The translations under genes and the position numbers were made by a program. A DNA stretch of 64,000 nt from Dryococelus australis (Eukaryota > Arthropoda > Insecta > Phasmatodea > Phasmatidae): assembly GCA_029891345.1 (NCBI GenBank), contig CM057006.1:44440556-44504555 (forward strand), in the 5' to 3' direction. This document shows positions 1-11,453 of this stretch, piece by piece. The notes beneath the pieces are model-generated. The model was not told the DNA's origin, ran no database searches, and saw nothing but the letters and a program-made list of their open reading frames with translations. Numbering within the stretch: position 1 is the stretch's first letter; each line of letters opens with the position of its first letter.

Positions 1-1646
1 CTAGTGAAATTTTAAGAATTATTTAAGCCACTATGCGTAAAATTCTACACATACTCTTTTTCTACGTTCTTGTTGAACTTTACGTAAATTTGAAAACGCT
101 CCACTTTATCTGCCTTTGTTATTTAGCACAGGGTCATTCTGATGTTTCTAAGTAATTGCGTGTAACTTCTGTCTGAATAATATCGAATAATGGACGATTA
201 CCTGCAGCAACCATCTTTGAAATAAACGGTATCACGGCAATAATTATTCCTCTTGCCCATTGTCTGCAAACGTAAAATTTATCGGCCGTTAATCTCCCGC
301 GTGTATGCGGAACAAAACATAATTTAGCAATCGGTGCAATAAAAACGTCTATTTCCGCTGTTCTTTGCGGTGGTGACGCAAACTACACGCGTGCTTTCTT
401 ACGCCATTGTTACGTTGAAGGTACGAAAGAATCGGTCTCAGAGACCAAAAATAACAGAGCATTTTGGAGTAGTATTTTCAGTGAGATATTCATTTCATAG
501 TGAATCGAGAGTCGAAGTCCACGTGTGACGATGTTACTAGAACGTCTGGAAGCACGCAGCATATTATTTCAGTGGGAAAGTGAATCGACCTTTCCATGAA
601 TCAGTCGTGTGGTGTGTTATGGCGGTTATCGATCTCCACTTTAACACTGACCTCTAGGTGTGGACTGCTAACCGAGCACAGTAGCTTCCAGTCATAGTCA
701 GCGCAGAATTTGCATGATACCAGCCGATCGTGGCGAAAGAACACAATGTCATCTTGAATGGCACTTCTTCCAATAAAATTCTAATCATTGACGTTATATG
801 ATGGTCTCACTGGACTTATCTCATAAGTAGGCTTCATCGCACGAATAATGTCAAAAAAAAAAGTAATTAATACACGGCTGGTGAATACGCTGGGAAGAAA
901 TCGCAATGTTACAATTGAATCATTAAAGTAGAAAAATGTGCAGATAAGAAACTTTTCAGTGTTTCTTTGAGATAAAATATGTTTTGCCATAAAGATGACT
1001 TGGGTCGTACACAATAAAATATAAATTGACAGATAAAATTATTTTATGAAATATGTTATAAAAGTATTACATTAACCTAAATATTATTTTTATCTAATGG
1101 TAGTGAAATACGAGCAAGGGAGGCGGATTTTTACAGTTCGAAAATTGCGAATACTGCTTAGCAATTTGCTTTCTTCTATAAGGTGTTTAAATTAAGGAGT
1201 ATATCCTCAAAACTAAGCATTACTTAAGAGTAAAACGTTATCAGTTAACTTTATTTATACAGGTACACAATAAACGAGCACATCAAAGTCACATTTTACC
1301 ATCACTGGCAAAGGAAGATCTTGAAATTTGTTAGCTGCTGTAAGTAACCATGTTTTTCTCCGAACACTCAGTCTAAAAGCAGTGTGCTGTTAGGGAAACT
1401 GAAATACACTTAATTGAACGCAAGTGGCAAAATGGTTGTCTGCTTGCTAAAACAAAACATTAAGTAAACTGATACTGTTATCTATTACCCTTATTATTAA
1501 CTTTAAACTCACGTACATGCTAATAGCTGAAGTTATTGTACTGCATACTGTATAATTTATCTGCGGGCGGCCAAAACATATGCAACTTTTAGCGGTCGTT
1601 TCTCTAAGAATATCGTACCCACAAATAATAAAATTTATTTCCTACC
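1..1646. other. AT-rich stretch, no gene recognised
   Basis: I see no splice-bounded open frame with coding composition, no tRNA and no copy of the families that fill the rest of the window. The short open frame around 781-1014 on the minus strand is AT-rich and without recognisable domains, so it is not called. Confidence 0.5.
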
Positions 1647-1904
1647 ATTAATTTGAGTTGAGAGATCTGTGCGGCTCTTAACAACGAGGTCTTGAGAGCT
1701 GAAGAGGATGAAATGAGTAGCAGCGCCGGAATGCGAGGGCGGGGGAAACGGGAGATCCCCGAGAAAAACGACCAGCGGCATTATCCGGCACGATTCTATT
1801 ACTTGCGAAAATCTAGAGTGCCCCGGCCGGGGATTGAACCCGATTTCCCTCGGTGGGTGGCGAGCAGTCTAACCGCTCAGCTACCACGGCCCCAGTATTA
1901 ATTT
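1647..1904 (-). repeat. SINE-1 copy with target-site duplication
   Basis: tRNA-derived SINE read on the minus strand. The tRNA-like head starts at about 1893 with a GGGGCCGTGGTAGCTGAGCGG A-box region and has a GGTTCAATCCC B box near 1831-1842. The body carries the family's conserved block (TCTCGGGGATCTCCCGTTTC) and the tail ends in GAGAGATCTCTCAA-like sequence near 1655. ATTAATTT occurs at 1647-1654 and 1897-1904, a plausible 8-bp target duplication, which argues for an intact retroposed copy. Open frames here are accidental. Confidence 0.85.
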
Positions 1905-2511
1905 CATCACCTTCCGATATCAAATATAATACGTGTTTTTAAGTAAGCAAAATAATTGGTAATTTTATGTTTGTAAGTAAAGTGCAGCCCCTCCCCCCCT
2001 GCTAATTTTTTGGCTCAAGTTGTTAAAAATACATCATTTTTGTAGTTATTTACTTTGTGTATTGGACGGCACTTTGCACGCATCACTTGATATCACACAA
2101 AGTTACAAAAAAATAATTTTACGTAATTCCGGGATTGGTTGGAAGATTGTTGTGTGTATAATCACGTTATTTTCTGCTGATACGGTTGTATTTGTGCTAT
2201 ACAAAATGGCATGATATTAATATATGTAAAGTGAACTATATAGGCCTGCAATTAACCAACGGAAGCCGAACAAAAATAATATACTAACAACGATGCGGGA
2301 ACTAACGGGAAAAACAACAGCATTGCCTAAAGCCTGGCATGCAATAGACTCGGAAGTCGTAATAGTAGAAAACGCCACTGTGATATTCCCAGTGCAGTGC
2401 CAAAATACGTCTGAAAAAAATTCCTCGGTGCAGCAACCGAACAAACCCGACATTATATTAATATCACAATTATTCCACTCTATATAGCAGAAAAGTACAA
2501 TGAAAAGATTA

Positions 2512-2942
2512 TAAGCTGTTCACGGTAAAATGAGTACTTTTAAAAGCCCGCTTAAGATCTACCTGTATGCAAGTTGTGTATTCTTCCGCCTCATGTACAA
2601 TTAACATGCCATGGGCATCATCACTTTATTCATGCGTCAGTCAAGTAAAAGCATGAAGCTTTTAGAAACGTAAATATTTTACAAATCTGCTCATTTTTAA
2701 ACTTCGACGGATTAAAAAAAAAAAAAAACAGAAAGAGAATGAAATATTTTTAAGTTATCGTAGATGGTTACTTAACACTTTTTATGCGACGTTGAGATAT
2801 GTAACTACTTTCTATACACCGTTACCAACTTTAATGAGCGCATGTCTCTCAGTGCGTCCGTTAAAATATATGCAGGCATGGGCAGTGGCTGTTCTTTAAG
2901 GTTGATTTCGAAAGTGCTCACTTTATCGTGAACAGCCTTTAC
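2512..2942 (+). mobile_element. Family A MITE (TA target, Tc1/mariner-like), full length
   Basis: Left end AGCTGTTCACGGTAAAATGAG and right end CTCACTTTATCGTGAACAGCC are inverted copies of one another, flanked by TA. The internal body (ATTCTTCCGCC ... TTTATTCATGCGTC ... CCGTTACCAACTTTA) recurs at more than ten places in the window. There is no coding capacity. The TA target suggests mobilisation by a Tc1/mariner-type transposase; that is inference from the target site. Confidence 0.85.
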
Positions 2943-3231
2943 GTGTCCTAACTTGCGTGATTATAGCCTATAATCCATAGCATGTAGTTTAACACGGTGC
3001 CTGTGACTGTATGCGATACAGGCAACGATTTATTAATATATCTATAGGCTGTTCACGGTAAAATATTTCTACAGTTCTAAAACCTCGTACGCCCATCTAT
3101 TTACAGACAAATTATTTTTCTCCAGATTTTTAGGGTATTTCACGATTTCGTGAAATGTCAATAATGATTTAATAAAAATTCTTTTCGAAAAACTTTTCTA
3201 CGGGTTTTAGGGTAAATATGAGAATTTTAGC

Positions 3232-3537
3232 TTAACCCATTCGGACCCAGTGTACACAATTATGTACATTACGCACGTGTAGGTTATTTTTTATCTGTAC
3301 TCTACACTGCAAATCTCAATGGCCAATGATCTTTCATGTGTGTAAATGACTCGCAAACCGTCTTTCTGGTCTAGGTCATAATTGGTTCATATAACTGTAG
3401 CTGCACATATAGGCTACAGCTCATTGGCTGTAACAAACGAAACACGTGTTGTGTCGTCTCCAGTACAGCACGCTTCACAAAATATTTTCGTCTGCAACAC
3501 CTGAAACCGTAAATTAAAATGGGCCTGAAAGGGTTAA
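3232..3537. mobile_element. Family L TTAA element (piggyBac-like MITE)
   Basis: TTAA at 3232-3235 and 3534-3537 bracket ends CCCATTCGGACCC and GGGCCTGAAAGGG, which are imperfect inverted repeats. A related element sits at 39473-39785. TTAA targets with a C-run start are typical of piggyBac. About 300 bp, no coding frame. Confidence 0.7.
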
Positions 3538-3556
3538 ACAGTCACATAACAAGAGC

Positions 3557-3806
3557 GAGCGAAGAGATTTGGGCGGCTCTTAGCAGCGAGGTCTTGAGAG
3601 CCGTTGAGGGTGATTGAGGTGAGTGTGGAGCAGCGCCGGAATTGAGGGGCCGGGGAAACGGGAGATCACCGAGAAGACCCGCCAACCAACGTCATCGTCG
3701 GGCACGATTTCCCACACGAGAAAATTCGGACTGACCCAGCTGGGGACTGAACTCGGATCGCCTTGGTGGGAGGCGAGCAGGCCAGCTGCTCAGCCACCGT
3801 TGCCCC
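3557..3806 (-). repeat. SINE-1 copy
   Basis: Minus-strand copy of the tRNA-headed SINE: head with GTTCAGTCCC-type B box near 3744-3755, the conserved CGGTGATCTCCCGTTTCCCC block near 3650-3672, and the tail with CTCTCAAGACCTCGCTGCTAA near 3580-3602. About 15-20 percent diverged from the other copies by eye. Confidence 0.8.
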
Positions 3807-3809
3807 GTC

Positions 3810-5550
3810 CGTTATTACAGAAGTCTGGGAAGGGAATAGAATGTTTTCCAAATTAACTTCAACAGAGAAATTTTCTTGCGGGTGATGCGGTTTTGAAGAC
3901 ACGTGGTACGGGCCCAGGAAATGAATGGTGCCGTTCACACGTTTTCTGCAGTTGGCACATTTTCTTTTTGACAGGCTTTAAAAAAAATCCTTGACAAAAT
4001 TTATAACGCAATGCCACGTAATCATACCGCTTGATGCAAAGCGCCAAAACTAATTTTTTTAATTTCTTCGAAATGCGTGTTTGAAATATTTATTAACGAA
4101 TTCTACATTAGAGCCATGTTAGTTTCTAGGGGTTATCGCATATGAATTAATCAAAATTGTACTACGCACTGTTTGTTTTCAATTACTTTCAGTTACTAAA
4201 CTACGTTTACCCATTAAATTTGACATAACGATCTTTGTATAGTAATCATACTAAGAAGTTACAGGTTCCCATGCTTAGGCATACACCGAGATGCCGTATC
4301 GACATGAATTGTTTCTAAATTCAATAATAGGCGCGCCTTGAGATGTGTTACAAGTTTTTGGTGATATTCGAAGTTAAAATAACCATAAGTAACTTACTCT
4401 TTATCCGAGGTTGCAAAGTGTTACAGTCTGAACACACACCTTAATGCCAGTCTGCCTGCAAAAAATATGTAGGCCCCTAGGCTGAGTTGAAACGAAACTT
4501 GCTGCCTAGCGTTTACAATAAGTACATATTTTTAGAAATTGTCGGCGCAAAATGAAATATTCATATCCTTATAATTCTGTTCAATATTATAATAAAGTTA
4601 TCTTACTATTTTTTTACAGCCTGCAAGTACGAACACATTACAATTCAAAGTTAACCGAACGTGTTGACGTAAAGCTTCGTAACAAAATATTGTGAACTCG
4701 AATGCCTTTAGACATTGTTTTAATGTGGCAGAATCTGTGAAGCGAAAGGCCACATGATAAGATTTTGTAAACAAAATATAAGTTATATTTAATGGTTAGT
4801 ATTTTGTATCTGTAACACAACTTACAACACGAATTTCAAACACGAAACTCCGATGTCACTGTCCTATTAATATTTGCCTTTAAGGGGGCACGGGACATAA
4901 ATTGATGCTATTGAGGTTTACCGTATTTTACAAATTTTACGGAAGCCAATAGAGAAAACAAAGAGAGCGCAGCCATAAAGAATAGTTTTTACTTACTACG
5001 AGAGCAAATATTTTACCTGAGTGACGTTATTCTGCCGAGATATTTCTGACGCCATCAATTTTCGTGTGTTAACGTGGCGCAAGACACTATGTGAAATTGA
5101 AACAGTAATACTACAAAATACTTGGTCGTTAAGTTGGCAAAACCTATTATCTAGGATTGCCATTTTTACTTTTTTTCTATGTGGGCTTTCAAAAACCAGT
5201 AAAAATCAATTAACGTATTTTGTGTTAGTTTATGTCCCTCGCCCCCTTAAGAAGTGTATTTGGTTTTTAATTTGAAATAAATAATTGTGCCTAACAATTG
5301 CTATAAGTGTACAAAATCGTTAGTGCCAGTATAACTAAATTATGCTATATTAATTGTACTATTTTTCTTAACAAGTGCTACAACTACAACCATATTATCT
5401 GGTAGTATTTGGGTCATTCATAAACTTGTATAATAAATGTCACTTCTTAAATTTACATTGCAAATTTTTAGCTTTACTGCTTCTTCGATATGCTGTCTTG
5501 GGTGCGGAACAACTATGGTCGACATTCCAACTGAAAACCTGCGCCCAAAA
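3810..5550. other. AT-rich intergenic or intronic sequence
   Basis: No gene, RNA or family repeat recognised. The frames at 5021-5275 and 5375-5632 (+) are rich in AT-ending codons and lack recognisable motifs. Confidence 0.4.
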
Positions 5551-5554
5551 ATCT

Positions 5555-6490
5555 GAATCGGTGATAATTTCACTGTTTCAGTCAACAGTACCTGACTGGC
5601 TCAACAGTCACTTCAGTGAATTTAACAGATGAATCGGTGAAAAAAAATGTCAGGTTTCCTTCACTTATTGATTCAGTGACATTTCCCACTCAATCATCGG
5701 TCATTTTTTCACTGTTTACTCAGTTGTTTATTTTTGACTGACGGATCAGTTAAACAGCGTGTAAAAATGGCCGTCAAACAACGTGTATCAAGTGAAATAA
5801 CAACGAATAAACTAGTAAAACAAGTACAAAATACTTTCTAAAATGTGTTTCGTCTTTCAAAACACCATTTTATGAGGTCACATGAACATTCAGCCTTTCA
5901 TTACGCATTCGTGTAATCATCACAGCGCTCTGTTTGAAGGTTTGAACTGCATATAATGTGGCGAAGAGAATGCACACATGTATACTATTCGTTTTAACGA
6001 TCATAACGGTATAAATTAAATCAAAAACGAAAATTAAGGGTATACAATTTAAATCTTCACGATTTCGAAAATACCTGTAAGAAATATATTTTCCTCTTTC
6101 TTCTCTAAGTTGGCTAGGTAGCGCAGGTAGTAAGGTTATGGCCTAAAATCGAATTGGAAAGGGTGTATAAGTTCAATTCCTGCTAACTTCGAAATTTTTT
6201 TTTACTTTTTTTTTAATTACGGTAAATTGCGCAATAAAAATAGTTAACTATCGTAAATATGTTTATTTCGCGTAATTATTTGCCTTCCTTAAATAAAAAC
6301 AATATTCAATTCGTCACTGCAGTCGATCAACGAACTTGTTTCACGTCACCAATTCAATCAGTGAAATTTTTTTTCACTGAAACAATCGGTAGTTTTCCAC
6401 TTATTGATTCTAATTGGAGCCACTTTCACTGATTCGAGTAGTTGAATTTCATTGCGAATCAATGGTTTTTCACTGATTCCAATTTAGAGT
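5555..6490. repeat. Family K-type element: tRNA-like core between inverted TCACTGATTC quasi-repeats
   Basis: Both flanks are built of many variants of one short motif (TGAATCGGTGA / TCACTGATTC), mostly reading one way at 5560-5720 and the other at 6330-6485. Between them, 6110-6185 resembles a Pol III head: GGTAGCGCAGGTAGTAAGG (A-box-like) followed by AAGTTCAATTCCTG (B-box-like). It matches the layout of the elements at 9355-9645 and 16267-16560 although the motif is different. Boundaries are approximate. Confidence 0.45.
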
Positions 6491-6539
6491 GTATCAAACA
6501 CGCAATCTATGAACTAGACGCGGCATTGAGCTATCTATA

Positions 6540-7112
6540 TACACTATCAACCAAAAAGTAATTGGGCACCTGTCCACAATGTTTGCTCGGTGGTTGTCAC
6601 CCCGTTAGAATCTCGTAGCGCCACCTCTTGCGGCTATAACACCAGCCATCCTGTCTGGCATGCTCTCTACGAGTGTTTGCAGGACATCCACGGGGATTTG
6701 TCGCCATTCCTCTTGCAACCATTCCATGAGTTGAGCAATGGATTTTGGCCGCGCCTGACGAGCCCTCACCCGGCGATTCAATTCGTCCCAAAGATGTTCT
6801 ATAGGGTTGAGGTCGGGGCTCTGGGCGGGCCAGTCCAATCGGCGAACATTGTTGTCGGCGTACCACTGCATAGTAGCGCTTGAAACATGGTACCTGGCAT
6901 TGTCATCCTGGAAGTAACATGGGTCCATTCCGTAAAAACGCCACAATTCTGGGAGCATTTAATTATCCAGAATGTTACAATAGGCCTATGTGTTCATGCT
7001 ACCACGGACAAACACCAGCGGTCCTACGCCGAAGGCCGTGAAACACAAGTCAACTGACGTGCTGAATTACCTATTTTCACGGGTGCTCAATTACTTTTTG
7101 CTGGATAGTGTA
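6540..7112 (-). mobile_element. Internally deleted Tc1-like transposon with TIRs
   Basis: The left end CACTATCAACCAAAAAGTAA and the right end, read in reverse as CACTATCCAGCAAAAAGTAA, are near-perfect inverted repeats flanked by TA at 6540-6541 and 7111-7112. At about 570 bp it is a third of a full Tc1 element; it keeps the 3' part of the transposase gene and has lost the DNA-binding part and the first catalytic Asp. Confidence 0.9.
6605..6958 (-). pseudogene. Tc1/mariner transposase C-terminal catalytic fragment (DD34E)
   Basis: Open frame of 117 codons matching the C-terminal half of Tc1-family transposases, which cut and paste DNA at TA sites. FQDDNARYH contains the second catalytic Asp; NPIEHLWDELNRRVR contains the catalytic Glu. 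I count 34 residues between the second D of QDDN and that E, the Tc1 DD34E spacing; SPDLNPIEH is the usual signature. The N-terminal paired-like DNA-binding domains and first Asp are missing, and a stop lies directly before the first ATG, so it cannot encode an active enzyme. It lies inside a TIR-bounded, internally deleted element. Confidence 0.9.
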
Positions 7113-8750
7113 CAACACAGCGGGCTCACGATGAAACTAATGGTGCTGATAGACGACTCCTTCAGGCGACGTTGAAGTGAACGTTTTTATAAACAAGCCA
7201 CGAAATAAAAGAAAAAAAACTATTCGCTCGTAAATGCACAAATTTCGCATAAAGACCGACCGCAGTGTCTACAGTTACTTTGGCAGCGAATAATAAAATG
7301 TAGGTTAAGAGTAAATGTTTACGAGAGTGCCTACAGATAAATTTCTGTCTATTATCTTACAGGAACTGTAGCGAGAACTTGCGTAGTCAAGTAAACGTTT
7401 AACAAAAAAAAAAAAAAAAAAAATCTGACAAACCAGTCGTCGAAATGTTTCTTGCAACACGCCAAGTGAAACTGTCTGCGTTCACAATACAGAGATATAT
7501 TAAACATACTACTTACATTATGAGTCTCAGTGTTTTTAATAAACACGAAGCTTACAGACTTGCGCGTTAAAACATGCAATAGCTCGGCCCTATTCACAAC
7601 GAGAAATGCAGTATGATTCGATATAACCCACTTGTATTATTACACAAATACCCTTAGGAACTAATTTCCAAAAAGAGATACTGTAAAAAATATATAAAAA
7701 TATTGTTTTTTTTTATTACAGTTAACGTGTTTACGCTTTAACAATTTTGCAGTGTCGCCAAAAACAACGTGCAAAATTTCGCAAAGTCCTTCGGTGACAG
7801 ACATTTAAAACGTTACCACGTAATAGTTATGCCGAAGTCACATAGCCCCGACGAGCACGGCGCAACAGCCCCGACACGACACTTAAACTAAACAGCCAAT
7901 GAAATACAAGATAGAAATGACGTAAACGCGACAGATTCTTCTGCCCTACCAGCAGTTTTGGATTTGAAATTATTTATATTTTCGTCGTATCGTGCGGCAC
8001 GACGCGAAATTTAATTGTATGGCAATATTTCCCTACAGTGACAAATACGCAGCTTAAAAGAAAAACATTTTTTTTTTAAATTACTGTACGCCTATTTAAC
8101 TCTAAAAATAATAATTTGACTTTGTTTGCATTAGCGATAGCACTTTATCACCATCGTGTATTCCAAATTTCCCGTCTGCCCACCGCCTTTGAAATTAGTG
8201 TTGTTAATCAGCGCCTTCTAAATGGTTCCGAAAAATTCTACTCTTCGTGTCGCATCAGTAAACTGTCGGGCTGTAAATTCGAGCAGTCTCTTTGAAACTA
8301 TAACTGTTGTGTCGTGGTTGCAGTTTTTAACGTGTCGTGCTGTGTTTATCGGGGCGGTGTGACTCCCGCATTACAGGCAGAGAAAGGTCTGGTACACTTA
8401 ACAAAACATGTATTTGTTTGTATAGGACCAGAAATATGTTTAGTTACTCCAATAAAATATTTTGTTGAGTAAATAAAACTCGAAGAGCAACAACATTAAA
8501 AGGTTCGTCTAACAAAATGCATGAAAATACATCATTGAATAATAAACACACATGTGTTCGGCCAAAATAAAAGTAAGACTGCCAACTAAATATTTCGTTG
8601 GCTCAACTGTCTATACATATATTTGTGTGGCCACTCATTTCATTGCCTTCTTTCGAAAATTCAGCTCGAGAGTAGTTGTATTTCTTGTGGCCAATAGGAT
8701 AGTAACAGTGCATGTTCGTGCATTTATTGGCCCATAATAAAGGTATAAAA
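7113..8750. other. AT-rich stretch with K-like quasi-repeats near its end
   Basis: No gene recognised. Poly-A at 7403-7423. Around 8425-8620 there are several variants of CCAATAAAATATTTTGTTG, the quasi-repeat found again at 9424-9645 and 15830-17009, so a degenerate K-type element probably lies here. Confidence 0.4.
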
Positions 8751-8753
8751 ACC

Positions 8754-9216
8754 TTAACACTTTAAGGACTAGGCTCGAGTGTAACTCGAGCAAAAATATT
8801 TTGAAAATTTCTTTGTCTTTGAAAGAAACTAGTATTTCCATGCAGTCTTTGTGCTGCCTATGTTTAACATGATCTTACAAGAACTCTACAGCTCGGTACC
8901 AATAACTTTCCTGACTACAAAAATATTTCTGTTACAACTCCGCAAAAGGACAGGTGTGATTGTAAAACATCTTACACAAATAGACATTTGATTGGGACAA
9001 AATCAACTCAGCGCCTTAGTGACTGAGGACCAGGCAATAATGAACGTTTTAGAGTACAGTAAGCGTGTTCATTGTCGTGTTGGCCTGCAGTAGAACTGTA
9101 GCGAGTGGGAACACAGAGACCAATATAACCTGTGTTCCTGCAGTGGTGGACATAAGTAACTTACTTCTAACTTGTTTTGGTTGTCTAGTAATTGTCTGCT
9201 GACCTCAAACTGTTAA
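8754..9216 (+). mobile_element. Family F TTAA element, copy 1
   Basis: TTAA at 8754-8757 and 9213-9216. Ends CACTTTAAGGACTAGGCTCGAG and GCTGACCTCAAACTG. A nearly palindromic block CTCGAGTGTAACTCGAG lies just inside the left end and is conserved in all F copies (10.7, 11.9, 33.3, 37.8, 39.8 kb). About 455 bp, no coding frame. The target suggests piggyBac-type mobilisation. Confidence 0.8.
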
Positions 9217-9354
9217 TAAAACAAGCACATCAGGAAACTAAAAATACTAAGAATTATAGTTGAAAGACTGGAAATACGTATATCAGTACGTTTTCCAGTA
9301 CTCGAAATGTTTCTAATTCAGAACATTCTTACTTAACCAATAATCACTTCAGCT

Positions 9355-9645
9355 AAGGTTGCTAAGCGTAACACTCGGGGCCGCAAGTGATTTAGGTTCG
9401 AATCCCGGTCGGTGTTTAGATATTCATTTTTTCACTAACCGAAACTGTTTTATGTACGTAGAGCCAAACAAATCGTCAGTTGCTTCAACCACATCTTTGT
9501 TTGGGGCAACCGAATAAGTACAACAAAATAATTCGATTTCAACCACAAAATTTTTCACTGCTCCTGTACAAACAATTAATTTGGTCAAGCCAAGTAAACT
9601 TTTTGTTTGATTCAACATAACCTTTTTCACAGTGTAGTTTTACAA
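9355..9645 (+). repeat. Family K element: tRNA-like head plus AACAAA quasi-repeats
   Basis: A tRNA-like segment with AGGTTCGAATCCCGGTC (a good B box) at about 9391-9407 is followed by variants of GCCAAACAAAT / AACAAAATAATT and ends in CCTTTTTCACAGTGT. Reverse-complement counterparts are at 16267-16560 (ACTGAGAAAAAGG start) and a same-strand one at 52485-52710. Confidence 0.5.
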
Positions 9646-10012
9646 TTGAGCCGCAGAGCATTTAGCACGCTCTTTAGAGTTATATTATTTGCGTGAATAC
9701 GCGTATCTCGGCTAATACATGTTCTGCAATACACCTATTTGTCAGAAAAGATAAAAAAAAAAAAAAAAACAATTATTTATGTCCCTATTATAATTCGTGA
9801 AGATGGTTAAATATAGCATTTTTAAAGCTTGCCTGTGCAGTTTCCTTAAACGGCAAGAGAAAAGTACAAAGATACGGACGTAGTTTAATCTGTAGGCTTT
9901 CATAGCGTGTAATAAAATCCCACTGTCACAGATCTAATTTACCCAGTATAGCATCACGACGGAAACACTGCACGCCTTGCGCGTAGGAGCGATGAGACAC
10001 TAGGCGTGCGTG

Positions 10013-10176
10013 TTAGTGTCGCCCGTATTGCGCCCTCGCTTCTTGACCTTGGACGCACAGCTCCAAATAACTCTTAAAGAGTTCAGAGTAGTAGCGCGTG
10101 GTGAAGTTAAGCTGGTGCTTGTTAACTTCTGTACATTCTCGGTGCACGCAGCAGGGGCCAGTCACCGCCGTGCAGC
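10013..10176 (-). CDS. Putative terminal coding exon of an unidentified Cys-rich protein
   Basis: On the minus strand a frame of 53 codons runs from TGC at 10174 to TAA at 10015-10013. It has no ATG. It is preceded by a plausible acceptor, TTTCACCTAG ending at 10177, so the exon would start with GC and need one base from the previous exon. By my count 34 of 53 codons end in G or C, against an AT-rich background. The peptide has a cysteine pattern C-x6-CC-x4-C-x25-C and includes CTAVTGPCCVHREC and NFTTRYYSELFKSYLELC. I do not recognise the family; a secreted Cys-rich protein is possible. The microexon at 21225-21249 is phase-compatible, but Six4 lies between them. It cannot join directly to the Six4 exon, which leaves two bases over. 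The exact antisense frame is also open, as is common with such codon use. Confidence 0.4.
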
Positions 10177-10269
10177 CTAGGTGAAACTACAATGCAGTCC
10201 AATCACTCACAAGCGAGCAGCAAAGGACACGTTACACGCGTCCTATGGCGTCAGCTGCCGAGCTAAGTT

Positions 10270-10731
10270 CTAACACATTGAGTCCTGCACACATTTACCG
10301 GCACGTGAGACCGATTGGAAGTGAGTCACCTATATCAACTACTGCAAGAACACCGGTTCTGTTTGTGCCTGGGATAGAACTCACCATCGTCCTATTAGTC
10401 CATACCACACCGGACACTACTCTGTACTTTACAGAGTTCATTATTAGCCGGTCATCAACCGATGTAGAGCCGAGTTGATATTGACTCAATCAAATGTCCT
10501 TTGTCATATAGAAAGATTTACAATCAATCATGTTAGTTTGAGTGGCTACAAAAATAAATCCTATCGTTAGCAATATCATTGTTACTGCGCTGTAGTGTTC
10601 CTTGTGAGGTCGTGTTAAAACACTAGCCGAACAAAGACTGCACATCCATGCGAGTTTTGTTATGAACAACAAAGTAATTCTCAAATTAGCTTTGCTCGAG
10701 CTACACTCGAGCATAGTCTACAAAGTGTTAA
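10270..10731 (-). mobile_element. Family F TTAA element, copy 2
   Basis: Reverse orientation: CTAACACATTGAGTCCTGC at the left and GAGCTACACTCGAGCATAG ... CAAAGTGTTAA at the right. Left target is CTAA (a decayed TTAA), right target TTAA at 10728-10731 is shared with the next element. A frame at 10245-10478 is repeat sequence. Confidence 0.8.
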
Positions 10732-11192
10732 CCCTCTGAGGAGTATGCACATAAATACACGGGCCCACGTCTATATGAACATTTCTTTCCTCTTGAAGAC
10801 AAAACTCGCACTTTTATAGTTTGACTGTATCGCTGGATTGTGTCGTAATCTAAGTACAAATTTATAACTAATCAACATTTCAATTCACAATGGAAAAACT
10901 GTTCTTTTTAATAATTTCTTAGATGAACGCGATGTACTGTAAAACCTGTTACATCTGTCACGACACATTAATTGGCGCACAGTCAACGCGCGACTTCATT
11001 GGCCGACGACCAGCCAATGATAAACGTTGTAGAGTAGACTAAGCGTGCGCGGTGTAGCCAGGACCAATAGTACGATGGTAAGTGGAAATGCAGAAACCAA
11101 CAGAACAAAAACTGCTGTAGTGGAGGATATATGCAGCTAACTTCAACCTTGTATTCAGTGCTATTCAAGTTTTGCCGTCCTCAAAGGGTTAA
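10728..11192 (+). mobile_element. Family E TTAA element, copy 1
   Basis: TTAA at 10728-10731 and 11189-11192 with ends CCCTCTGAGGAGTATGC and GCCGTCCTCAAAGGG, an inverted repeat. Two further copies lie head to head at 50183-51090. About 457 bp, non-coding. A piggyBac-like MITE by target site and C-run terminus. Confidence 0.8.
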
Positions 11193-11453
11193 TGGTGGAA
11201 GCGTAAACTAGCAGGCAACAGGGTACAGCACAGAGATAACGCCGGCTGACATTGCAACACTTCACCACACGACACTCATTCAGAGACAAAAACAAAGTAG
11301 CTGGTAGCAGAAGGAAATAAACAAGAGCCACCCTGCAGTCGAGAGCTAAATCAACTCCTCGCAGCTGCTGGCGCCGTTTCGCAAATAACATCTAATCGGA
11401 TGTACAAACTACTGCAAGGGCGATATTATCCGGTCATTACGTGTACGGCAATG

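Noticed and set aside
3046..3075. Further family A MITE starting with GGCTGTTCACGGTAAAATA
   Set aside because: Only about 20 bp of the terminus matches; no body or second end follows.
9355..9420. Possible true tRNA gene
   Set aside because: The B box is good but no full cloverleaf with paired acceptor stem can be drawn, and the segment repeats as part of family K.
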